Assembly: GCA_951813085.1 (NCBI GenBank)
Contig: OX638348.1
Span: forward strand, 2,427,627-2,491,626
Source: an uncultured Opitutaceae bacterium
GTDB taxonomy: Bacteria; Verrucomicrobiota; Verrucomicrobiia; Opitutales; Opitutaceae
DNA length: 64,000 nt
Reading direction: 5' to 3'
Shown piece after piece: positions 34,276 through 43,012 of the stretch (the stretch's first letter is position 1; every line of letters begins with the position of its first letter). The notes under the pieces were generated by a model. It saw nothing but the letters and a program-made list of their open reading frames with translations, had not been told where the DNA came from and ran no database searches. The translations under genes were made by a program, and so were the position numbers.

Positions 34276-34968
34276 TTAGGTGCTGGGATTCAAATTTGCA
34301 GCGTCCTTCGCTTTAAGCTCATTGAGGGCATCTTCAACCGCCTGCCTTCCCGATTCCAAGTCATCGTCCGAGGCATCTCGGTCAATCCTAATATCGGGAC
34401 CTATAACGACCGATATCCGAGCGAACGGCTTGGGGATGATCAGACGGTCCCAAGATTTTATACGCCAGCAGCGATCCGCCGCATACGAGATCGGGACAAC
34501 GGGAGCGCCCGTCAATCGCGCAAGCATCGCAACGCCCATTTTCGCTTCATACTTCGGGCCCTTGGAACCGTCAGGGAGGATCAAGGTCGAGCAACCCTCG
34601 CGCTTCATAAGGCGAAAAAAACGTCGAAAGCCCTCCGCACCCCCTCTGGAAGAGGAACCACGGACTACGCGGGCGCCACTTCGCTTTCCTAGAAGCGCTC
34701 CGATTTCTCCATCCCGTGACAAGCTCGACAACATTGCTACGCCTACGCCCTTTTCCACGAGCCGTTTCCTGAGAAATACTGAAAGATAGAACAACCGATT
34801 GTGCCAGGCGGCCAGGATAACCGGAGTCTTTTCCCCAACAATTCGTTCGATCCGTTCATCTCCGCAAGATACTTCGATACGGCAGCTAGCAGCCAGGATA
34901 GCTGTTGTATAATGCAGGACGAATGAGTAGATTCGAAGCTTCAGCGGCGTATTCCTATCATCGCTCAT
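34276..34968 (-). CDS. Lysophospholipid acyltransferase-like protein (DUF374)
   Basis: About 230 residues with an N-terminal hydrophobic segment (IYSFVLHYTTAILAAS). Key blocks are VILAAWHNRLFYLSVFL (the H-x-N/D-type catalytic position), ARVVRGSSSRGGAEGFRRFF, CSTLILPDGSKGPKY and GAPVVPISYAA, which match DUF374 proteins (KDO/lipid A or phospholipid acyltransferase-like). I start at ATG 34968 (MSDDRNTPLKLR); an upstream TTG at 34986 is possible. It lies between the acyl carrier protein gene and hisA and may transfer the acyl chain carried by that ACP. Confidence 0.88.
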   Translation of the reverse strand: MSDDRNTPLKLRIYSFVLHYTTAILAASCRIEVSCGDERIERIVGEKTPVILAAWHNRLFYLSVFLRKRLVEKGVGVAMLSSLSRDGEIGALLGKRSGARVVRGSSSRGGAEGFRRFFRLMKREGCSTLILPDGSKGPKYEAKMGVAMLARLTGAPVVPISYAADRCWRIKSWDRLIIPKPFARISVVIGPDIRIDRDASDDDLESGRQAVEDALNELKAKDAANLNPST

Positions 34969-34993
34969 ACGCTTCAATCCGCTCAATTCCCAA

Positions 34994-35224
34994 TTATTTC
35001 GAGGCGTAGAGCTCGAGAATATCCCCTACCGATTCAAGCTTCGCCGCTTCTTCGTCAGTGATCTCGATATCCAATGCTTCCTCCAACTTCACCAGAAGCT
35101 GGAGCGCTTTAGGAGAATCGATACCCAGATCGGCAACCAATTCCGTTTCCGGCTTCAATGTGTCCTTGGAAACCTTCGCAAGGCCACTGATAACGTCTAG
35201 TACTGCTTCGTTTTTATCACTCAT
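34994..35224 (-). CDS. Acyl carrier protein
   Basis: 76 residues, acidic, four-helix ACP. The phosphopantetheine serine is in DLGIDSPKALQL, a variant of the usual DSLD motif in which Pro-Lys follows Ser. It is a dedicated ACP and not the fatty-acid synthase ACP, since no fab genes are nearby. It is 21 bp downstream of the fatty acyl-AMP ligase gene and immediately upstream of the acyltransferase, so it probably receives a free fatty acid from the ligase. Confidence 0.92.
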   Translation of the reverse strand: MSDKNEAVLDVISGLAKVSKDTLKPETELVADLGIDSPKALQLLVKLEEALDIEITDEEAAKLESVGDILELYASK

Positions 35225-35245
35225 GACAATTTCAATAATTTGATT

Positions 35246-36995
35246 CTACTCGAATTCCAAGCGCTCTATACCGCCCTCTAGATACTGCTCCTTAATGACG
35301 CCACGCTGTATTTTCCCACTGGAGGTCCGGGGAATTCTACCACGTCTCACGAACACAAGGTCGGAAACGGGAAAAGACAATCCTCTACCGATCCGACTCC
35401 GAATCGCATAATCTAACGCTTTCAATTCTGCAGGATCCGTTTTGTGCGTTTCGACAACCAGGGCAATCTCCTCGCCTACGCCTTCAGTGGAAACCGGAAA
35501 ACGCGGCCACTCTCTCGGCGCTCTTGCCATCGCCACGCGCCTCCTCAGCAAGCCATTCGATTTCATGAGGCATCACATTGTCGCCGCGAATTACGAGTAT
35601 TTCCTTAGAGCGGCCAGCGATATACAGCTCGCCATTGTGCGCAAATCCTAAATCGCCGATCCTAAGCCACCCATCTCGCAGGTCTTCTTTATTCGCTTCT
35701 TCGTTTCCGTAGTATCCATTAAATACGGACGGTCCACGAACTTGGATTTCTCCGAGTTCATCTTCATAGAGAACGGACCCAGAGGCATTCACGATCTCAA
35801 CTTCCGTATCTGGCACAGGAACTCCGACACAAACGACCTCTTGCTCCTCTAGAGCATAGTCGGAAACGCTGGGTACCGAATGTGTACGAATGCCCAATCC
35901 CTTACGATCGAAGGTCACCGCGAGCGTTGCCTCTGCCATTCCATAGCAAGGACAAATTCGCTCAGGCTTGAATCCAGTACCTTTGACCACATCGCAAAAC
36001 GCTTGAACGGTTTCAGGGCGGATCATCTCGGAACCCGTGAGCGCGGACGCCACCTGTGATAGGTCTAGTCCCTCCACATTCGCAGGAGTCAATCGGTCAG
36101 CGCAAAACTGATACCCGAAATTCGGCCCCGAAAGCAGAGCTGGTTTATTGTGCGCCGTCTGCAAATAACGCAAAGGCCGCGCTAGAAAGGATGCGGGATT
36201 CATGAGGCTCAATTCGATTCCGCAACCGATTGAGAACACAATGCACCCTATGAGACCCATATCATGGTGCATAGGTAGCCAGGCCGTATTTAGGACTGGA
36301 CTGTCATTAACGGTCACGCCATCGCCCACAAAGACGCCTTCGTTTAGGCTGTACGCATTGGAGGTCGCCATGCGATGGGTAATCTGTACAGCTCGCGGCG
36401 TACCTGTGCTTCCGCTCGTAAATTGCAGGAAAGCCAAATCCTCCGGCGCAGCCTCGACGAAATCGCGGTCGATGGCATCACCCGCCTTGAGATCTGAAAA
36501 CGACAGAGCGATCGCTCCCAAGGTATCCGGATAGGCTTCTTTCAAGTCCTGAACCATTTGTTCCGAGATCAGCAAACGACTGGCTCCGATCACCTCACGG
36601 AACTTCTCTAGCTTAGTCGCGAAGTGAGACGAGCCTTTCAGCCCTCCTACAGCGGGTGCGATCGCTGCCGGATAGGCTCCTACGCAGATGGCGCCGAGCC
36701 AGGCGCAAATGAAGTCGAACGAGGTGTTTACGCAAAGCAGGATCTTGTCTCCAGGCCCTACGCCTGACGCCCGCCATAGGCCGCAATAAGAGCGTACATT
36801 TTCTAGGATTTCACTGTAGGGACGGCGCTCGAAACGTAGGCCTGCCCTATCGCCCATTTGGATTCCTTTGTCAGAACAATCTCGGGCAGTACGCGTTAAC
36901 GCTTCCCCAATAGTAAACGGAAATCCAGTCGTGTCCTGGACGTTCGTTCCTCCTTTTAGCGCCGCTTTTCTTTTTCCGGTATTTTGGTTACTCAC
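35246..36995 (-). pseudogene. Fatty acyl-AMP ligase gene with a +1 frameshift near the 3' end
   Basis: Activates fatty acids as acyl-adenylates and loads them on an ACP. The first frame (GTG 36995 to TGA 35484, 503 residues) has FLQFTSGSTGTPRAVQITH (P-loop), LPMHHDMGLIGC, CYGMAEATLAVT and the adenylate motif GWLRIGDLGF; these favour the FAAL family. It runs out of frame at 35487-35505 (VAAFSGFH then stop). The C-terminal domain continues in the next frame: STEGVGEEIALVVET through RGRIPRTSSGKIQRG, which contains the catalytic Lys. Removing one base in TTTTCCGG restores the protein. The truncated form lacks the catalytic Lys. The GTG start overlaps the upstream stop (GTGA). Confidence 0.85.
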
Positions 36996-37201
36996 TGCAG
37001 AGCGATTTCGATTTCGGAATCAAGCACTTCTGTCTTAGTTCCCAAAGCTCGGTCCTTACCTCCTAGTATGGCCTTGTCCAAACGATGGCGCGCGACGCGG
37101 TCTAGGATATCCTGCACCTTGTCCATATCGAGCCCAAGGTCGTTCATGTCCTCTCGAATAGCATCGATAATAGGCGGCACACCCTCGAGAACATATTTCA
37201 T
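36992..37201 (-). CDS. Small helical protein between diiron and ligase genes
   Basis: 69 residues, mostly helical (VPPIIDAIREDMNDLGLDMDKVQDILDRVARHRLDKAI). Its ATG overlaps the stop of the diiron gene (ATGA) and its own stop overlaps the start of the ligase gene (GTGA), so it is embedded in the operon. It may be a separate protein or the C-terminal helix pair of the diiron protein cut off by a one-base shift; one extra base at 37199-37202 would fuse them. No family is recognised. Confidence 0.6.
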   Translation of the reverse strand: MKYVLEGVPPIIDAIREDMNDLGLDMDKVQDILDRVARHRLDKAILGGKDRALGTKTEVLDSEIEIALQ

Positions 37202-37821
37202 CCGCTTTCTAAGGCTTTCTGGTCCGCCTTTTCAGCGTCTTCCGCATAGAGCTCCTTGAATTGATCTTCGATATAGATGTGATTGAATCCCAAGTGCCTT
37301 GACTCGTCCTCGATAATTCCCGCGCAAATTTCGCTGAGCACAGGATCAAGATCCAAGTCACGCAGCTGATGAGACACCACTTGAGCCATCGATTCGCTCG
37401 CAAGAACGCCCGTTAGCCATTCGCTTGGATCTTTGGAAATAATGCGGCTCTGAAAGAGGAATCCAGCCGGGAATTTGCGTATTGAGAGGGGTTCCCTATC
37501 GATACGCCCAAAATAGCGGGCGAAAAGCTCGGTATGGCGGGCCTCGTCGACCGCCCAGGTAGTCAGATAAAATTGCGCAGGCACTTTCGACAGATGCTCC
37601 AGCACGGGAATTAAACCAGAAACCGAATACAAGACGGATTGTTCGCCCGTTAGCACAGGCGTCAATATCCGTCCGAGCTGATCCCGAATCTTCTCGCCGC
37701 CAATCCGCCGCGGCGCATTCCAGTCTATGTCATCCGCTGACCATTGCTTCCTGATCCCCTGCTGCCACAAGCGCATCTGGCGCTCATTGCTCAAATCCGG
37801 TAGTACCTTGTAGATATTCAT
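37198..37821 (-). CDS. Ferritin-like diiron protein (R2-like oxidase type)
   Basis: 207 residues of helix-rich sequence with a complete carboxylate-bridged diiron set: Glu60 (LTGEQSV), Glu93 and His96 (VDEARHTE), Glu143 (ASESMA), and Glu173 and His176 (EDESRH). The early W...DIDW segment resembles R2-like ligand-binding oxidases. Such proteins oxidise or desaturate bound substrates with O2. Placement upstream of a fatty acyl-AMP ligase, ACP and acyltransferase suggests that it modifies an ACP-bound acyl chain; that is inference. It is the first gene of the operon; the promoter probably lies in 37822-37946. Confidence 0.87.
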   Translation of the reverse strand: MNIYKVLPDLSNERQMRLWQQGIRKQWSADDIDWNAPRRIGGEKIRDQLGRILTPVLTGEQSVLYSVSGLIPVLEHLSKVPAQFYLTTWAVDEARHTELFARYFGRIDREPLSIRKFPAGFLFQSRIISKDPSEWLTGVLASESMAQVVSHQLRDLDLDPVLSEICAGIIEDESRHLGFNHIYIEDQFKELYAEDAEKADQKALESG

Positions 37822-37946
37822 GCTGTGATGATCTAGGATTCTTAAATCGAGTCGTACCTTTCTTGTCCATCTCGATTTTTAACCGGACTGATACTCGTCA
37901 AAGTATCAAGCCTTGAGTCGAAACGAAGCTCAGGCCAACGACGGGA

Positions 37947-38759
37947 TCAATCGAACCGAGTGAGCTCGTTGGATTGGATCAAGCTCCTGACTTTCGATAT
38001 ATAGGTATAGCCTTCCTAGGAATAGCGACTTAATCCTTCCGCCAGGTCATGTCCGCTGAATGCGAGTTCCTTGCCACGGAAAGAGCGCCGTATCGCGCGC
38101 ATTTCCAGGTAGTACCGATTTGTATTCAGGTTCTTGAAGTAGGCTGCGAACGAGTCCCTAGGCGTTTCGTACTTAGCCACCTCGTACGTTTTTCCCGTAG
38201 GTCGCTTTCGAGGGACTATTCCGCAACCCGGCTCATAGCACCACATCCCAAAAAGGTTGAATCCCTACCAAGCAAACCGAGATGTGCCCTAGCCGCTTTC
38301 CAAAGCGGCTTGAGATAAGGCTAGCGACGGGGGAATCTCGTCCACACGCGTGAGCAAATGGCGAAAGGTTTCCTCCGTCACAGCCTCGACCGGATCAAAT
38401 TTGTACTCTTCAAGAAGGGCGTCGATTCGCGCCTTGTCACCCCTGCTTAGGCTGTTCCGGCGCTCGAAGGCGCTCTGGATTTTTTCGATTTCATCGCGCT
38501 GCTCTAGCACCTAGTAATTCGCTTCCTCAACGAAAGGCAGCATGTATTCAAAGAACGCTGACTTTCGCTCTGAGATATCGGTAATGAGGGCGAAGTCGGG
38601 CATCTCCCTCGCTTCGTCCTCGGTCAACAAAGAGTCCAATGCAATGGACGCTATGATCAACGCCAAGCACGCTCCTGCGATTAACACCGCCAAGTCGCGT
38701 TGACTTCCTTTTTCCCAGTCAACGCCCCGCAGCCATCTAAGGTTCGGTTTACGATTCAT
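37947..38759 (-). pseudogene. Bax-like glucosaminidase gene with four in-frame TAG codons
   Basis: One unbroken frame from ATG 38759 (MNRKPNLRW, preceded by a good GGGAGGAAAG ribosome binding site) to TGA 37947. It is interrupted only by TAG at 38511-38513, 38289-38291, 38265-38267 and 38016-38018. Reading through gives a complete protein: a signal anchor (LAVLIAGACLALIIASIAL), the helical KSAFFEYMLPFVEEANY region, and the glucosaminidase core with catalytic Glu (SQAALESG), then GTSRFA, NLFGMWCYEPGCGIVP, FKNLNTNRYY and a tail. The second TAG replaces the Trp of the conserved ESGWGTS; the others fall at variable sites. No indels. It should cut peptidoglycan if expressed. Confidence 0.85.
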
Positions 38760-38784
38760 TTTCTTTCCTCCCAAGTTGAGCAGA

Positions 38785-39099
38785 CTACAAATCTGCCCGT
38801 TTCAGATGGAGAAAGATCTCTCCATCCATCCAATATTCGATGTACTTCGCTTTGGTCTGCACCCAATCCGTCCACCCGAACGGCGTCTTACCAGAGTTCG
38901 TCGGCGAAACAAGCTCGAGACCGTCGTGCACCCATTTGCGGTATTTCGAGAATCGTTCGTCCGAAATCTTAACTACGAGCTCCTTGTCCTTGTGAGCGGG
39001 ATAAAGCTGCAAATAGACATTGAGCTCATCGTCGACCTTCACATCACGAACGATGCCCCGGTTGATCCCAATCGCCTGGTATGGCCCGAAAGCCGGCAT
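38785..39099 (-). CDS. Hypothetical protein upstream of the glucosaminidase gene
   Basis: 104 residues, soluble, rich in Lys and Trp/Tyr (WVHDGLELV, WTDWVQTKAKYIEYWMDGEI). A beta-rich first half (GIVRDVKVDDELNVYLQLYPAHKDKEL) is visible. No signal peptide or known motif. It ends with TAG 25 bp upstream of the glucosaminidase start, so the two are probably cotranscribed. Confidence 0.55.
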   Translation of the reverse strand: MPAFGPYQAIGINRGIVRDVKVDDELNVYLQLYPAHKDKELVVKISDERFSKYRKWVHDGLELVSPTNSGKTPFGWTDWVQTKAKYIEYWMDGEIFLHLKRADL

Positions 39100-39270
39100 C
39101 TCGTTGCCGGATTCAATCGGTTTGTCAAAACTGCTTGTTTAGGCAATTTACTCTATCGTTAGCCCGTTAAGCGGGTGAGAAGCGTCAAATTCGGATCCAT
39201 TTTGGAGAAATAGAGTCAAGATAACTAAAACTGTGTTCCCTACATTCGACTGGGAGATCTTTTGTAGAAC

Positions 39271-40341
39271 ATGGGCAACTCAACATCAGAGCTACAGGAA
39301 TTATCGCTTGAGAAGCGACTGAGATACCGTGCCGAATCCGCGGCATTCTCGAGCTTGTTATGGCTATTCAAAGCGCTTCCTCTCGCCGCATCCTATCGGA
39401 TAGCGGAAGGTGTTACCTAGACCATCTATGCTGTACTTCGAAAACTTCGGGTACGGGCTCAAAATCATATAGCGACGTGCTTTGGGGATTCGCTGAGTCG
39501 ATCCGATCAAAAGCAACTGCTTCGGTCGTATATAAGGTTCCATAGTTGGTTCTGGGTGGATTCACTGATCGGAGCTCAAGTGATAACGCAGGAACGCTAT
39601 CGGGAACGCATTGACGCTAACGAACTGCTGTCATTGCTTGAAAGAGAGGGATCCGCAGGTGCAATACTTGTGGGTTCTCATCAAGGGACTCCAGACCTGA
39701 TTACCCTTGCTCTGGGCGTGAATGGCTACTGCGTAGGAGCAATTGCCCGAACCTTGGACAATCCTCTCATTGCGAAGCGCGTGGAGTCCTTACGTAGCGG
39801 CATACCGCGCATTGAATTTCCTAAAGCGGGCGGCCTGCGGCCCAGCTTCGCCTATCTGAAAAAACAGGGTGTTGTCGGCTTGCAGATCGACCAGGATGCG
39901 GGTCCAGAAGGCATATTCGTGCCCTACTTTGGGAAATTGGCCTCTACGCATGCAGGGGCCGGCATGCTCGCTGCATTGAGCAAGAAACCGGTCTTTCTAA
40001 CGCATGCAATTCGGACCTCACCTCGAACCTTTGAATACAAGATATTCGCTGAAAAAGTCGAAATCGACCGAGGCCTGGAGGATACGGATGCTCAGGTTTA
40101 CGAGTGGACGCGAAAGCTAACGGAAAAGCTCGAGCCGATGGCGAGGAGGTACCCTGAGCAAATGTTCTTCGCTCACAGGCGCTGGAAGTCTCAGCCACCG
40201 AAAAGTTTCCAGAAGCCAATGCCAGACAACGCGATCACGATGATCCACCGAACAAGCTTGCAAAACGCCTCCAATCGTAAGATCGACGAAGCGCATCATG
40301 ATCGGGAGAATCGGCAGGAAGGGGATATCCTTCATAAGTGA
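39271..40341 (+). pseudogene. LpxL/HtrB-like lipid A acyltransferase gene with one in-frame TAG
   Basis: A 356-codon frame from ATG 39271 (MGNSTSELQELS) with a single TAG at 39418-39420 and no indel. Before the stop: LLWLFKALPLAASYRIAEGVT. After it: TIYAVLRKLRVRAQNHIATCFGDSLSRSDQKQ, the usual N-terminal part of lysophospholipid/lauroyl acyltransferases. Then come SAGAILVGSHQGTPDL (an H-x4-D/E-type catalytic region, here HQGTPD), GLQIDQDAGPEGIFVPYFG and FFAHRRWKSQPP. The product would add secondary acyl chains to lipid A. An internal GTG at 39556 could give a shorter protein starting at VDSLIGAQV. The 3' end overlaps mlaE by 44 bp. Confidence 0.85.
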
Positions 40342-41080
40342 GTTTGGCGAACTGACGATATTTAGCGTTTCGTCTCTCCTCTCCCTATTCCGGCAACGCC
40401 ACGCGTTTGAGAAACTAGTGCGGTCCATTTACGAGATCGGCGTGCGCTGCATTCCAATCACATTGATAGTCGGCCTATTCACGGGATTGGTTTTGGGGCT
40501 GCAACTGTACTACGTCCTCACCAAATTCAGCTCTGAAAGCCTACTGGGGCAAGCGGTCGCGCTTTCGATTATAATGGAGATCGGACCTGTATTCACCGCT
40601 ATTATGATCGTCGGACAAGCAGGGTCCGCTTTGTCAGCGGAAATCGGCATTCAACGAAACGCGGAACAAATAGACGCGTTGCAGACCATGCGCATCAACC
40701 CGCTTTCATTTCTCGTATCGCCCCGATTGTACGCTGCCTTGATCTGCTTTCCCATTTTGACCGCCATGTTCGATATTGTAGGGATTTTCGGCGGACACCT
40801 AACCGGCGTCAGCATGCTAGGAGTTGACGAAGGCGCTTATTGGAATCGCATTTATGAAAGCGTGAGCGTAAAGAACGTCATGGACGGATTCTTGAAGGCA
40901 ATCACCTTTGGGTTGCTCACCACCTCCATCTGCGCATTCCAAGGATACTTCACCAACATCAAGTCACGCATTCCCGGAGCCCGCGGCGTCTCGCAAACCA
41001 CAACCCGGGCGGTAGTCCTCTCTAGTATTGCGATCCTCGCAAGCGACTACTTGCTCACTTCCTTCCTTCTCGTAAAATGA
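40298..41080 (+). CDS. mlaE: Phospholipid ABC transporter permease MlaE
   Basis: Inner-membrane permease of the Mla system, which moves phospholipids between outer and inner membranes. The 260 residues carry about five helices and the MlaE family blocks ITLIVGLFTGLVLGLQ, MEIGPVFTAIMIVGQAGSALSAEIG and ALQTMRINPLSFLVSPR. The gene begins inside the end of the LpxL-like frame. It is followed without gaps by mlaF and mlaD, so the operon is compact. Confidence 0.94.
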   Translation: MIGRIGRKGISFISEFGELTIFSVSSLLSLFRQRHAFEKLVRSIYEIGVRCIPITLIVGLFTGLVLGLQLYYVLTKFSSESLLGQAVALSIIMEIGPVFTAIMIVGQAGSALSAEIGIQRNAEQIDALQTMRINPLSFLVSPRLYAALICFPILTAMFDIVGIFGGHLTGVSMLGVDEGAYWNRIYESVSVKNVMDGFLKAITFGLLTTSICAFQGYFTNIKSRIPGARGVSQTTTRAVVLSSIAILASDYLLTSFLLVK

Positions 41081-41805
41081 GCGATGCCTTCCTAGAAATC
41101 CGAGGATTGAGCAAACGCTTCGGCGACCAGGTAATATTGGATTCGATCGATTTGGATATTCCGCTTGATTCTCACACCACCGTGATAGGTAAAAGCGGTA
41201 TCGGAAAATCGGTATTGCTGAAGTGCCTTTCAGGATTGCTAACCCCCGATGCTGGAACTGTCCATCTCAGCGGTTCCAAAGAAACCCTGCCGCAATGCGC
41301 GTACATGTTTCAGCAAAACGCTCTCTTCGACTCGATGACTGTATCCGAAAATGTAGGACTCCCATTGCGCGAGAAAGCTGGGGCCTCAAAAAAATTGGTT
41401 TCGAACAAAGTCCATGACTTGCTGGATCAGCTGGAGCTCGGCCCCGCAGCGAGCAAGTATCCCGCCGAAATTTCAGGAGGCATGCAAAAACGTGTCGCCC
41501 TAGCCCGCGCTCTCATCACCAATCCAGAAATAATTCTTTTCGACGAACCGACCACCGGATTGGATCCCCAGAGGAAATTCGCGGTATTCGACATGATCCG
41601 AGACTACCGCCAGAAATTTGGCTTTACTGTACTCATGGTTAGCCATGACGTTCCCGAAGTGTTCGGGATCACAGATCAAGTCGCATGGCTCGACGCTGGA
41701 AAAATCGGCTATTGGGGTCCTCCGAACGATCTCATTTCTTCGCCCCCAGAACCTCTGGTGGCATTCTTAAATCCCACGCTTTCAACTGAAACTCCCGCCG
41801 CATGA
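41077..41805 (+). CDS. mlaF: Phospholipid ABC transporter ATP-binding protein MlaF
   Basis: Cytoplasmic ATPase of the Mla complex, 242 residues. Walker A is GKSGIGKSVLLK, the Q-loop lies in YMFQQNALFDSMTV, the signature is ISGGMQKRVALARA, Walker B is IILFDEPTTGLDP and the H-loop is MVSHDVPEVF. The ATG overlaps the mlaE stop (ATGA), and the stop overlaps the mlaD start in the same way. Confidence 0.95.
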   Translation: MSDAFLEIRGLSKRFGDQVILDSIDLDIPLDSHTTVIGKSGIGKSVLLKCLSGLLTPDAGTVHLSGSKETLPQCAYMFQQNALFDSMTVSENVGLPLREKAGASKKLVSNKVHDLLDQLELGPAASKYPAEISGGMQKRVALARALITNPEIILFDEPTTGLDPQRKFAVFDMIRDYRQKFGFTVLMVSHDVPEVFGITDQVAWLDAGKIGYWGPPNDLISSPPEPLVAFLNPTLSTETPAA

Positions 41806-42260
41806 ACTCGAAAAAGACTGAATTCGCCGTCGGACTCTTCGTCCTCGCTGGCATTGCCGCCATCCTATACCTAGCCATTCAAATAGGCAGCAGCCGATTC
41901 TTAGGATCCGACGCAACCATTATCACCGCTCGATTCTCCAATGCCGGTGGACTCAACGAAGGGAGCAATGTGATGATCGCGGGCGTCAAGGTTGGCGTCG
42001 TCGGCGACATCGTCCTGGATACTGAAAATCTGGTAGCCATGGTCGAACTCAATTTGGATACCGATGTTGTCATCTACGATGACGCTATCGCCTCCATCAA
42101 GACCAACGGCCTAATTGGTGACAAATTCGTAGCATTGGATCCGGGCGGAGGTGGATTCGAATTGGAATCTGGGGAGCCGATCGTCGATACCGAGTCCGCA
42201 GTCGATATTGAAAGCCTGATCAGTCGATTCGCCTTTGGCAGCCTCGAAGAGGGCGAATAA
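41802..42260 (+). CDS. mlaD: MCE-domain protein MlaD
   Basis: Periplasmic lipid-binding ring anchored by one N-terminal helix (FAVGLFVLAGIAAILYLAIQIG). The 152 residues contain one MCE domain (ARFSNAGGLNEGSNVMIAGVKVGVVGDI, then DAIASIKTNGLIGDKFVALDPG). It is the standard short MlaD form, cotranscribed with mlaE and mlaF. Confidence 0.94.
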   Translation: MNSKKTEFAVGLFVLAGIAAILYLAIQIGSSRFLGSDATIITARFSNAGGLNEGSNVMIAGVKVGVVGDIVLDTENLVAMVELNLDTDVVIYDDAIASIKTNGLIGDKFVALDPGGGGFELESGEPIVDTESAVDIESLISRFAFGSLEEGE

Positions 42261-42401
42261 TAAAAAAGAGGCCGATTTTTTGGAAAATAACTATTAAAAT
42301 GCGGTCATAGGCTCTCTCTGCGAAAAACTTTGTCGCGTAGACTGCAATCCATACCGGATTTCTATTCGTATAGGAACCAGACTATCTCAATCAAACTAGC
42401 A

Positions 42402-43010
42402 ATGAACTGCTTCCTTTTAAGATCACTATTGCCTCTGCTCACATTCAGCATCGCCTGGGCGACATCGGCGCAGGCCAACGAGCTGGACGCACCCAAAGAA
42501 GCATTGGAAACCACCATCCATGAACTTCTTGAAGTACTCCACGCGGATGAAAACAAGCTCCCCTATTCGGCGAAACGAAATGAGATCATCGAAATTCTCA
42601 ATCGTCAGTTTTCCTTCGATGTCATCATTCAACGCGCTCTCGGACGCAACTGGAGCAAGCTAAACGAAGCTCAGAAGAAGCAAGTATTCAACTTGGTCAC
42701 GGATCTTGTGCTGCAAGCCTACACCAATGAATTGCAGGATGGGCCCAAGCCCACCCTTAGCTTCAGCAATCCGGAAGTTCTGTCGAAAAGCAAAATCGAA
42801 ATCGATTCGGTTGTCTTGCTCAACGGAACCAAGATCAATCTCAGTTATCGGCTCGCCAATATCAAGGATCGTGGATGGCAAGTATACGACGTGCTTGTGG
42901 AAGGCGTCAGCATGGTAAGCAACTATCGCAAGCAGTTCGATGAGCACTTCCAAAGAAAATCAGCCGCTGATTTGATCGAACTCTTAAAGAATAAACTGAA
43001 AGAGGCGTAG
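42402..43010 (+). CDS. mlaC: Periplasmic phospholipid-binding protein MlaC
   Basis: Soluble shuttle between MlaA and MlaFED. From ATG 42402 the protein has 202 residues with a signal peptide (CFLLRSLLPLLTFSIAWATSAQA). The mature part shows the MlaC pattern: RNEIIEILNRQFSFDVIIQRALGRNWSKL, then a strand-rich KINLSYRLANIKDRGWQVYDVLVEGVSMVSNYRKQF. An upstream in-frame start at 42330 would put 24 polar residues before the signal peptide. The gene stops with TAG three bases before the mlaA ATG. Confidence 0.92.
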   Translation: MNCFLLRSLLPLLTFSIAWATSAQANELDAPKEALETTIHELLEVLHADENKLPYSAKRNEIIEILNRQFSFDVIIQRALGRNWSKLNEAQKKQVFNLVTDLVLQAYTNELQDGPKPTLSFSNPEVLSKSKIEIDSVVLLNGTKINLSYRLANIKDRGWQVYDVLVEGVSMVSNYRKQFDEHFQRKSAADLIELLKNKLKEA

Positions 43011-43012
43011 TC

